Assembly: GCA_036260075.1 (NCBI GenBank)
Contig: DATAAM010000073.1
Location: forward strand, 1 to 27,527
DNA from: DATAAM01 sp036260075
GTDB taxonomy: Bacteria; Actinomycetota; Acidimicrobiia; Acidimicrobiales; JAHWLA01
Direction: 5' to 3'
Length of the DNA: 27,527 nt
In this document: positions 20,276 to 27,527 of the stretch, one piece after another
Layout of the letters: the number at the start of each line of letters is the position of its first letter
How positions within the stretch are numbered: position 1 is the first letter of the stretch
Notes under the pieces: model-generated
Told to the model about the DNA's origin: nothing
What the model saw: the letters and a program-made list of their open reading frames with translations, nothing else
Databases searched by the model: none
Made by a program: the position numbers and the translations under genes

Positions 20276-22771
20276 TCAGCGACGGCCTTGCAGGAGCGCG
20301 GGCTCGGCCGTCTCGTCGCCCCGCTGCTCGCCCAGCCACCGGTCGAGCTGCACCACCGGCATGGGCCGTCCGAGGTAGTAGCCCTGGGCGGCGTCGCAGC
20401 CGAGGTTGGCCAGCTTCTCCCACGTCGGTCGGTCCTCCACGCCTTCGGCCACCACCTGCAGGCCGAGGTTGCGGGCCAGGTCGATGGTCGAGCGCACGAT
20501 CACGAGGTCGTCCTGGTCGGACGTCATGTTCATCACGAACGAGCGGTCGACCTTCACCTCGCCCACCGGCATGCGCTTCAGGTACGACAGCGAGGAGTAG
20601 CCGGTGCCGAAGTCGTCGATCGACAGCGTGGTGCCAAGGTCGGAGAGGTCGTGCAGCACGCCCATGCTGCGCACGGGGTCGGCCATGATCGTGCTCTCGG
20701 TGATCTCCAGTGTGAGCGAGCGCGGGTCGAGCCCCGCCCGCTGCAGCAGGTTCTCCACCTCTTCCGGCAGGCCCATGTCGAGCAGCGATCGCATCGAGAG
20801 GTTGACGGCCACGTCGAGGTCGATGCCCTTGCGCCGCCACATGCCGCACTGCGAGATGGCGGCGGCCAGCACCCACCGGGTGAGCGGGCGGATGGAGCCG
20901 GTGTGCTCGGCCAGCGGGATGAACTCGTCGGGGGGGACGAAGCCGTACTCGGGGTGGTGCCAGCGCAGCAGCGCCTCCACCCCGGTGACCTCGCCGGTGC
21001 GGAGGTCGGCCTTGGGCTGGTAGTGCACGGTGAGCTGCCCGCGGTCGATGGCGTGGCGCAGCTCGTTGGCCAGCACGAGGCGGCGGGGGCTGTACTCGTC
21101 GTGGTCGGGGTCGTACAGCTCGACGCCGCTGCGCGCCTCCTTGGCCGCGTACATGGCCACGTCGGCCCGCTGGAGCAGGGTGGCGGCGTCGGTGCCGTGG
21201 TCGGGGCTGAGGACGACGCCGATGCTGGCCCCCACCTCGAGGTTGAGGTCGCCCACCGGAAACGGCTGCTCCAGCGCCGAGAGCAGCACCTCGGCGGTGG
21301 CGGTGGCGTCGGAAGCCCCTTCGACAGCGGGCAGGAGGACGGCGAACTCGTCGCCACCGAGCCGGGCGATGGTGCCCCGGTCCCCCACCAGCTCGGAGAG
21401 GCGGCGGCTGATCTCGCACAGGAGGGTGTCGCCGCTCTCGTGCCCGAGGGTGTCGTTGACCTCCTTGAAGCGGTCGAGGTCCATGAGCATGACCGCGCTC
21501 GTGCCCTCGTGGGCGCCGAGCCCGCTCAGCGCCGCCTGGAAGTTCGTGCGGTTGGCCAGGCCGGTGAGCGAGTCGTGCAGCGACTCCTCCCGCAGCCGCT
21601 CGACCAGCTTGCCGTTCTGGAAGGCCACGCTCACGTGGTTGGCCAGGGTGCTCAGCAGCTGGAGCTCCTCGGCCGTGAAGATCGTGTTCTCGTGGCTGCG
21701 GTCGGCCACCAGCAGCGCGCCGATCACGCCCGCCTCGCCGTGCAGCGGCGCCGCCATCATGTGCGTCATGCCGCGGGCGGCCAGCACCGGCCCCAGGTCG
21801 CCGCTCGCCATGTCGACCGAGGCGGTGACCGGCTTGTCGTCGCGCATCACCCGCAGCTCCAGCGAGTGCGCCTCCTCGTCCACCGGCTCGTCGACGCGGG
21901 CCACCACGCGAGTCGACCCGCCGATCGTGCAGCGGATCAGGGTGCCGTTCTCGAGGAGCGCCAGCTCCACCTGCTCGACGCCGAGCGAGTCCTTGACCTG
22001 GCCGAGGGTGGTGCGCACGACCGTGTCGATGTCGAGGGCGCCGCTCACGTGCTCGGTGAAGCCGTAGAGCACCTCCAGGCGCCGGTAGGCGTGGCGCAGC
22101 CCCTGGAAGGCCCGGAACACCGACCGGGCGATCACCAGCGGGGTGACCAGCACGACCACGCTGACGGGGCCGACGGTCTCGTACAGCTCGCCGATGAGCG
22201 TGCCCAACAGGCCGAAGGCGAGGTAGTTGGGGACGGTGGGCGCCATGTCGGCCCACACCGCCCGGAGACGTGCGCCCGCGGAGAACACCGGGACGGGCAG
22301 CACCAAGCCGATGTTCACTCCCGCGAACGCGCAGCCGGCGAGGACGTACTGCACGACGGTCGGCGCGCCGAGCCGTCCCAACGTCTCCGCCGTCCACCCC
22401 GCAGCGGCGGCGGCCAGGCAGTACTGCGCGCAGTTGAACACGACGACCGCGAACCGACGACGGCGGAACATGTCGAGGATCAGGCCGCCGGACGCGCCGA
22501 CGAGCGCACAGCCGAGGAGGGCTCCTCGACCGTCGAAGGCGGCGAGCGACGCCATCACCACCATGAAGCTGGGGCTCACCGTCGCCGTCGTGGGCAGCAG
22601 GACGGCGGCGTTCTCCGCCCAGATGAGCAACGCCCCGAACAGGAGGAGGGCGACAGGGTCAGGACGGACGTCGGACAGCGTGGCTGCGCCGGCGAGCACG
22701 GTCAGTGCAGCAGTGCCACATGCGATTGTGAGCACACGCAGCCTTCTCGGCTGTGCAACCGCTTCGTCCAT
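20276..22771 (-). CDS. membrane GGDEF-EAL protein with GAF domain (c-di-GMP synthesis/turnover)
   Basis: The product is an 831-aa inner-membrane signalling protein. Residues about 10-235 contain several hydrophobic helices of a membrane sensor I cannot name. A GAF-like domain follows (about 245-415, LYGFTEHVSGALDIDTVVR). The GGDEF domain has an intact motif at 472-476 (ARLGGDEFAVLL), so cyclase activity is plausible. The RxxD inhibitory site is absent. The EAL domain starts near 555, with the EAL triplet at 599-601 (GVEALLRWHHP). It retains ITEST, IDDFGTGYSSLSYL, VDRSF and AEGVED, so phosphodiesterase activity is also plausible. Which activity wins cannot be told. The ATG at 22771 has GAGG about 5 nt upstream. 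A 31-aa membrane peptide gene and a long leader precede it. Confidence 0.93.
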   Translation of the reverse strand: MDEAVAQPRRLRVLTIACGTAALTVLAGAATLSDVRPDPVALLLFGALLIWAENAAVLLPTTATVSPSFMVVMASLAAFDGRGALLGCALVGASGGLILDMFRRRRFAVVVFNCAQYCLAAAAAGWTAETLGRLGAPTVVQYVLAGCAFAGVNIGLVLPVPVFSAGARLRAVWADMAPTVPNYLAFGLLGTLIGELYETVGPVSVVVLVTPLVIARSVFRAFQGLRHAYRRLEVLYGFTEHVSGALDIDTVVRTTLGQVKDSLGVEQVELALLENGTLIRCTIGGSTRVVARVDEPVDEEAHSLELRVMRDDKPVTASVDMASGDLGPVLAARGMTHMMAAPLHGEAGVIGALLVADRSHENTIFTAEELQLLSTLANHVSVAFQNGKLVERLREESLHDSLTGLANRTNFQAALSGLGAHEGTSAVMLMDLDRFKEVNDTLGHESGDTLLCEISRRLSELVGDRGTIARLGGDEFAVLLPAVEGASDATATAEVLLSALEQPFPVGDLNLEVGASIGVVLSPDHGTDAATLLQRADVAMYAAKEARSGVELYDPDHDEYSPRRLVLANELRHAIDRGQLTVHYQPKADLRTGEVTGVEALLRWHHPEYGFVPPDEFIPLAEHTGSIRPLTRWVLAAAISQCGMWRRKGIDLDVAVNLSMRSLLDMGLPEEVENLLQRAGLDPRSLTLEITESTIMADPVRSMGVLHDLSDLGTTLSIDDFGTGYSSLSYLKRMPVGEVKVDRSFVMNMTSDQDDLVIVRSTIDLARNLGLQVVAEGVEDRPTWEKLANLGCDAAQGYYLGRPMPVVQLDRWLGEQRGDETAEPALLQGRR

Positions 22772-22865
22772 TGCGCCTCGGGATGGGGTCGTTCGCGACG
22801 ACAACCGGCTGAGGGGAGGCGGCAGCGGCCCTCCTGACCGAAGAACGGATTGGTTGTGGTGACTG

Positions 22866-22961
22866 TCACCAGCGGGCACCGAAGCCGGCACCACCTGCGA
22901 GAAGCAGTGCCATGAGGCCAGCGGCGATCGAGGCGAGGCGAACGACGACCTTGTTCTTCAT
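22866..22961 (-). CDS. 31-residue membrane peptide upstream of the GGDEF-EAL gene
   Basis: This short frame starts ATG at 22961 and stops TGA at 22866. It begins MKNKVVVRLASIAAG, continues with the hydrophobic core LMALLLAGGAGF and ends GARW. Two basic residues, a hydrophobic stretch and a small-residue end suggest a single-span membrane peptide or a tiny signal-peptide-like product. It is supported by a strong AAAGGGGG ribosome binding site (22971-22978) with about 9 nt spacing, better than most in the window. It lies 94 nt upstream of the GGDEF-EAL start and is probably on the same transcript. It could interact with the sensor region of that protein, or act as a leader peptide. No known family is recognised. 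Confidence 0.6.
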   Translation of the reverse strand: MKNKVVVRLASIAAGLMALLLAGGAGFGARW

Positions 22962-23178
22962 GGAGAGACACCCCCTTTCGCGTTGGTTTCTCGCCCCGCG
23001 TCCGCTAGTGACGGGACAACAATCCGCTTCGCTCAGGTGGGTAACGGTCGGGGCGAGCCCCTGCCGTCTCTCCTCAGCTCGGTTGTCAAGGTGCGTCTCG
23101 AGTCCCCACCATGCCCCCCGGTGAGAGCCGAACTACGACCACGAGGCCGTCACTCGACCGCCGTTGCAGGGCGGGACC
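22962..23178 (-). promoter_or_regulatory. about 220-nt leader of the c-di-GMP locus
   Basis: No coding potential convinced me here on either strand. The leader carries several self-complementary patches, for example GTCC...GGAC and CCCG...CGGG around 22995-23015, and ends in the strong AAAGGGGG ribosome binding site. I looked for known c-di-GMP and c-di-AMP riboswitch cores and did not find them. It may be a structured leader of unknown type. Confidence 0.35.
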
Positions 23179-23185
23179 GCTGTAC

Positions 23186-23214
23186 CTATCGGCTCAGGGG
23201 CACCCTCAGTTGAG
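23186..23214 (-). promoter_or_regulatory. sigma-28 (FliA/WhiG-type) promoter candidate
   Basis: On the minus strand CTCA (23214-23211) is followed after 17 nt by GCCGATAG (23193-23186). FliA/SigD/WhiG-family sigma factors recognise a GCCGATAA-like -10, and actinobacterial FliA promoters use a CTCA-type -35 at 15-17 nt. Transcription would start near 23178 and read through the leader, the 31-aa peptide gene and the GGDEF-EAL gene. Confidence 0.5.
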
Positions 23215-23247
23215 GTTTCGGGGGCGAATTCGCCGGTCCCCCGAACC
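23214..23247. terminator. GC-rich hairpin between the 2H-GNAT gene and the sigma-28-like promoter
   Basis: TTCGGGGG (23217-23224) and CCCCCGAA (23238-23245) pair perfectly and extend by two pairs past a bulge; the loop is 13 nt. An overlapping 12-bp palindrome GGCGAATTCGCC lies at 23223-23234. It could end the upstream gene's transcript or act as an operator abutting the -35. The rest of the gap to 23395 holds only short inverted repeats (for example TCGAC-AGC-GTCGA near 23265-23278) and no convincing gene. Confidence 0.4.
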
Positions 23248-23395
23248 CGTCGGTGGGGCACCCTTCGACAGCGTCGAGCCGCTCGGGCGCGGAGGGCGGC
23301 GTCGACAGGACCCCGACTGCTGTCCCGTACCGATCCCCTCGTTGCCCGATGCCGCTCGATGCTCCCCTGAGAGAAGCACTCGGCACAAACACACT

Positions 23396-24340
23396 TTACG
23401 AGCGTTCGGGCGCGATTTCCTCCCCCACCAGCAATTTTTCCAATTGCTGGGACTCGCCGGTGGACCGCCAACCGCGGTGGCGGTAGAAGTCGCCGGCGTC
23501 GTCGCCCGCCCGGGTGCACACCCGCAGGCGGCCGCAGCCCTGCTCGGCCGCCCACGACTCGAAGGCCGCCAGCAGGTGGGAACCGACCCCCTCGCCTCGC
23601 ACCTCGGCGTCCACGACCAGCCTCGAGAGGTGGGCCAGCCCGGCGTGGAGGTCGGCCCGGGCCACCGCCACCCCGACCACCCGGCCGTCGCGCCGGGCGG
23701 TGACGGCCACGGAGGCGTCGGTGGCCTCGCCCCCCTGGGCCGCCTCGAAGGCGGCGGCCTCCGGGTCCGGGCGCTCGCTGACGCTGAGCTCCAGGGGCAG
23801 GCCGCCCCGGGCCACCACGGCCCGGGCCGCGAAGGGAGCGTCGGCCACGGGCGTCCACGTGCGCCCCGGCCCCTCCTGGAGGAGGTGCACCCGCTCGACG
23901 AGCACCTCGGCGCGGTAGTCGGCCAGGGCGGCGACCGCAGCGGGGATGCGGTCGGGGTCGATGTCGTCGGCGATCGTCACGTGGGGGACGAACGGCCACG
24001 TGAGCCTGCGTTCGAGCGGGTCCCGGAACACGCGGTCGCGCAGGGCGTGGAGCGCCTCCGGGTCGCCGCCGACGTCGAGGTACACGGTGGGGTTGACGGG
24101 GAGGAAGGTGGCAGGCGGGCCGAGGACGAGGCGGAACGGCTTGGTGGCGACCGCCGCCTCCCGCAGCACGGCGAGGGCGTCGTGCATGCGGTCGTCCCGC
24201 ACGTTGACCGGTGGCACCAGGGTGAGATGGGGCGGGATGCGCGGCAACGTGGGGTCGCCGAGGGCGCGCCGCAGGCCGTCGACCTCGGTGCGCACCGGCT
24301 CGGGGAGCAGGAGGGCGACCCCCAGGCGCATCTTCGGCAC
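23396..24340 (-). CDS. 2H phosphoesterase (2'-5' RNA ligase-like) fused to GNAT acetyltransferase
   Basis: The product is a 314-aa cytosolic two-domain protein. Residues 1 to about 185 form a 2H phosphoesterase of the LigT/ThpR type. The two catalytic tetrapeptides are PHLT (His38-Thr40) and PHVT (His120-Thr122), 82 residues apart as usual. Family members hydrolyse 2',3'-cyclic phosphates or join 2'-5' RNA ends. Residues about 205-314 are a GNAT domain with the acetyl-CoA loop RGEGVGSHLL (248-257) and the late motif DFYRHRGW. The GTG at 24340 follows TACCCT by 7 nt, suggesting a leaderless transcript; ATG at 24331 is the alternative. It is divergent from the DUF2795 gene. The combination suggests RNA- or nucleotide-linked acylation, which is speculative. 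Confidence 0.82.
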   Translation of the reverse strand: MPKMRLGVALLLPEPVRTEVDGLRRALGDPTLPRIPPHLTLVPPVNVRDDRMHDALAVLREAAVATKPFRLVLGPPATFLPVNPTVYLDVGGDPEALHALRDRVFRDPLERRLTWPFVPHVTIADDIDPDRIPAAVAALADYRAEVLVERVHLLQEGPGRTWTPVADAPFAARAVVARGGLPLELSVSERPDPEAAAFEAAQGGEATDASVAVTARRDGRVVGVAVARADLHAGLAHLSRLVVDAEVRGEGVGSHLLAAFESWAAEQGCGRLRVCTRAGDDAGDFYRHRGWRSTGESQQLEKLLVGEEIAPERS

Positions 24341-24347
24341 GGTCGCA

Positions 24348-24353
24348 AGGGTA
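24348..24353 (-). promoter_or_regulatory. -10 box for the leaderless 2H-GNAT gene
   Basis: TACCCT on the minus strand is followed after 7 nt by the GTG. It sits in the 52-bp divergent gap, next to a plus-strand TATGGC that may serve the DUF2795 gene. Confidence 0.4.
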
Positions 24354-24392
24354 TGGCCCTGCCCAGAGGTGCGGACGACAGGGAGCAACGGT

Positions 24393-24809
24393 ATGGAGCG
24401 CATGACCGACAAGCACGGGCCACGACTGGACGACGCAATGAACCGGGAGGTCCAGTCGCTGATCGACGGCGGCGTCGAGGCTCGCTCGCAGGAAGGCCGC
24501 ATGCAGGAGCCCACCTTCGACGAGGAGACGCCCCTCGATCCCGGCGCCCGGTGGGACGAGGACCAGGATCCCGGCATCGGGGTGTCGCCCGCCACCGCCG
24601 ACGAGCGGGCCGAGCTGGCGAAGGCCGTCGCTTCGGTGCAGTGGCCCGCCACCCGTGACGACCTGGTGCGGGCGGCCCGCGACGACTTCGCCCCCGATCG
24701 CGTGGTCGCCCTCCTGGAGGAGCTGCCCCACGGCGACCGCACCTACGAGACCGTGCAGGCCGTGTGGTCGGCGTTGGGCGGCGACACCGAGCAGACCCAC
24801 ACCCAGTGA
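24393..24809 (+). CDS. DUF2795 domain protein
   Basis: The product is a 138-aa acidic soluble protein. The N-terminal half is polar and probably disordered (REVQSLIDGGVEARSQEGRM and EETPLDPGARWDEDQDPG). The C-terminal part (about 82-130) matches DUF2795: WPATRDDLVRAARDDFAP, then VVALLEELPHGDRTYETVQAVWSAL. Such domains are common in Actinobacteria and have no settled function. The ATG at 24393 has GGGAG about 7 nt upstream; an ATG at 24402 is the alternative. Its stop overlaps the next gene's GTG start (GTGA), so the two are translationally coupled. It is divergent from the 2H-GNAT gene. Confidence 0.78.
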   Translation: MERMTDKHGPRLDDAMNREVQSLIDGGVEARSQEGRMQEPTFDEETPLDPGARWDEDQDPGIGVSPATADERAELAKAVASVQWPATRDDLVRAARDDFAPDRVVALLEELPHGDRTYETVQAVWSALGGDTEQTHTQ

Positions 24810-25450
24810 CGGCGAGTCGCAACGTGGAGGGCCTGTCCGCCCAGCGGCGGGCCCTGACGTCCTGGCTGCGCGAGCTGCCGTCGAGCGGCTGGGACGAGCG
24901 GTCGCAGCAGGCCGTCGCCCGCGTGCGGCAGCTCTACGTGGGGGCCGTGGACCGCTCCATCACGGCGGAGGTGCCCCTCCACTCGCCGATCGCCGCCGCC
25001 GACGCCCTCGACCGACTGGCCGACGCCGTGGAGCGGCGCTTCGCAGAGGCGGCCGACGACCGCTGGGAGCTGTCGCGCGAGGAGTTCCGGCGGCTGGAGG
25101 GCACGACAGACATGGGCGTGGAGGCGCTCATGGCCGAGCTGCACGACGTGGCCCGCTCGCTCGACGTGCCCACGCCGTCCACGGCCCGGGAGGCGGCCGT
25201 GGCGGCAGTGGTGTGGCGGGCGGCCGACAAGGTGGAGGCCCCCGTGCGCATCGTCCTCACCAGCGGACGCAACTTCGTGGTGGGCCCCGGCGAGCCCGAG
25301 GGCGTGCTCCACACCGACGACGACGCCGTCCTCGACGTGGCCACCGGCCGGGCCGATCCCGACGAGCTGGCCGACGAGGGCCGCTGGCTGTTCGAGGGGC
25401 CCGACGAGGTGCGGGCCGCCTTCGACCGCACCTTCCGCATCGGCCTCTGA
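24806..25450 (+). CDS. conserved hypothetical protein
   Basis: The product is a 214-aa soluble protein. The N-terminal two thirds are helical and charged. The C-terminal third has strands and an ending (LTSGRNFVVGPGEPEGVLHTD, DVATGRADPDEL, GRWLFEGPDEVRAAFDRTF) that resembles the C-terminal SCP2/MDMPI-like part of mycothiol-dependent isomerase relatives. The histidine/glutamate metal site of true DinB/MDMPI enzymes was not found in the N-terminal part. The GTG start overlaps the stop of the DUF2795 gene by 4 nt, so the pair is co-translated. A perfect-stem hairpin follows 6 nt after the stop. The family resemblance is by eye and tentative. Confidence 0.6.
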   Translation: MTASRNVEGLSAQRRALTSWLRELPSSGWDERSQQAVARVRQLYVGAVDRSITAEVPLHSPIAAADALDRLADAVERRFAEAADDRWELSREEFRRLEGTTDMGVEALMAELHDVARSLDVPTPSTAREAAVAAVVWRAADKVEAPVRIVLTSGRNFVVGPGEPEGVLHTDDDAVLDVATGRADPDELADEGRWLFEGPDEVRAAFDRTFRIGL

Positions 25451-25456
25451 CCCCGA

Positions 25457-25508
25457 TTTTCTCCGCAAATCCGGGCCGTCGTAGGCGTGGGTTTGCGGAG
25501 AAAACGCG
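25457..25508. terminator. long hairpin between convergent hypothetical gene and atpC
   Basis: TTTTCTCCGCAAA (25457-25469) and TTTGCGGAGAAAA (25492-25504) pair perfectly with a 22-nt loop. The right arm plus CGCG (25492-25508) is identical over 17 bases to the arm at 209-225. It lies between convergent genes. The T-run is on the 5' arm, so classical intrinsic termination does not explain it. Confidence 0.6.
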
Positions 25509-25519
25509 GTGGCGGGGGG

Positions 25520-25911
25520 TCAGGCCTCGGCTACGAGGAGGCGGACGTGAGCGCGGCGCAGGGCCGCCTCGCACTCGGCGTCGTCGTCGGCCATGAGGCG
25601 CCGCTCGGCGTCCTCCTTGGCCCTCCGGGCCCGCTCCACGTCGATCTGCGAGGCCAGCTCGGCCACGTCGGACAGGATCGTGACGCGGTCGTCCTTCACC
25701 TCCACGAACCCGCCGTGCACGGCGGCCCGCTCCTCGGTGGCCGCCCCCACCGGCTTGATGCGCACCGGCCCGATGCCGAGCGCGCCCACGAAGGGGACGT
25801 GCCCGGTGAGGAAGGCGATGTCGCCGCCGCCCTCGGTGCGGGCGATGACCATCTCCGCCTCTCCCGAGAACAGGATGCGCTCCGGCGACACGAGCTCCAC
25901 CTGCAGCGGCA

Positions 25912-25912
<1 letters not shown>
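25520..25912 (-). CDS. atpC: F1F0 ATP synthase epsilon subunit
   Basis: The product is a 130-aa subunit of the F1 central stalk that couples rotation and inhibits wasteful ATP hydrolysis. The N-terminal beta-sandwich is clear: MPLQVELVSPERILFSGEAEMV, then IAFLTGHVPFVGALGIGPVRI and VHGGFVEVKDDRVTILSDVAE. The C-terminal helical hairpin (VERARRAKEDAERRL) is present. The GTG start overlaps the last base of the atpD stop (TAGTG), as expected for translational coupling. It is the last gene of the ATP synthase operon here. Confidence 0.95.
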
Positions 25913-27359
<1,447 letters not shown>

Positions 27360-27363
<4 letters not shown>

Positions 27364-27527
27364 CGCAACACTCCTGGTCTGTCGGGGAGGAAGTCGCGGT
27401 GCTGCAGGGTGTCGGGCAGCAGGTCGACGCCGCCCTTCCCGCCCTGAGCCAGCGCCTCGGCGCCGCCCACGATCTCCATGATCTCGGTGGTGATGGACTC
27501 CTGGCGGGCCCGGTTCATCACCCGGGT
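27360..27527 (-). CDS. atpG: F1F0 ATP synthase gamma subunit, C-terminal fragment
   Basis: Only the last 55 codons are in the window. The sequence TRVMNRARQESITTEIMEIVGGAEAL is the conserved C-terminal helix that inserts into the F1 head. Unusually the frame continues about 29 residues past the normal end (GGKGGVDLLPDTLQHRDF, then LPDRPGVLR) before a TGA that overlaps the atpD start by 4 nt (ATGA). Gene order gamma-beta-epsilon is the normal operon order. Confidence 0.92.

Noticed and set aside
22962..23178. Known c-di-GMP or c-di-AMP riboswitch
   Set aside because: The conserved core sequences of those classes were not found by eye. Only a generic structured leader can be suggested.
23223..23234. 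GGCGAATTCGCC palindrome as a replication origin or attachment site
   Set aside because: There is no iteron, integrase or direct-repeat context. It is more simply part of a GC-rich hairpin between genes.
23111..24658. Plus-strand open frame of 515 codons across the 2H-GNAT gene and leader
   Set aside because: It is antisense to a gene with clear catalytic motifs; the translation is Arg/Gly/Pro/Ala-rich with no domain features.

Overview
This is a roughly 70%+ G+C chromosomal window of an actinobacterium. Several traits point to the class Acidimicrobiia or a close relative: a mycobacterial-style GlgE/GlgP pair, a MurA with Asp in place of the catalytic Cys, many GTG starts, many start codons placed 6-8 nt after a TANNNT -10 box (leaderless genes), and an LPXTG-type surface protein. 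The class assignment is inference. No tRNA, rRNA, CRISPR array, insertion sequence or prophage was seen. The content looks like stable core chromosome with lineage-specific genes mixed in.

Layout: (1) 1-3439, glucan metabolism: the 5' end of glgE, an AlkA-type DNA glycosylase, and glgP divergent from them. (2) 3503-6929, a minus-strand run: enoyl-CoA hydratase, MeaB GTPase, NifU-type Fe-S protein and MurA. (3) 6952-9629, an M20 deacylase overlapping an MFS transporter. (4) 9626-11474, a polyprenyl glycosylphosphotransferase preceded by a 97-aa LPXTG-type surface protein. (5) 11610-15122, a four-gene minus-strand run: S9 peptidase, acidic hypothetical, a protein with a C-terminal J-domain, and an alpha/beta hydrolase. 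(6) 15182-17170, two tandem related coiled-coil proteins. (7) 17265-20252, GlpX, a conserved hypothetical and a second MFS transporter. (8) 20276-23395, a membrane GGDEF-EAL protein, a 31-aa membrane peptide and a long leader with a sigma-28-like promoter. (9) 23396-25450, a 2H-phosphoesterase/GNAT fusion divergent from a DUF2795 protein and a hypothetical. (10) 25520-27527, the end of the ATP synthase operon (atpG partial, atpD, atpC).

The most interesting parts are the coiled-coil pair and the c-di-GMP locus. The larger coiled-coil protein has 21 consecutive 11-residue repeats, and it shares N- and C-terminal motifs with its small neighbour; this looks like an undescribed filament or polarity scaffold resembling Scy/FilP/DivIVA systems. 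The c-di-GMP locus combines a candidate motility-sigma promoter, a leader of about 220 nt, a tiny membrane peptide and a diguanylate cyclase/phosphodiesterase. Two genome-style features also recur: leaderless TANNNT starts, and long gene-end hairpins whose stems carry T-runs on the 5' arm and A-runs on the 3' arm, the opposite of classical terminators.
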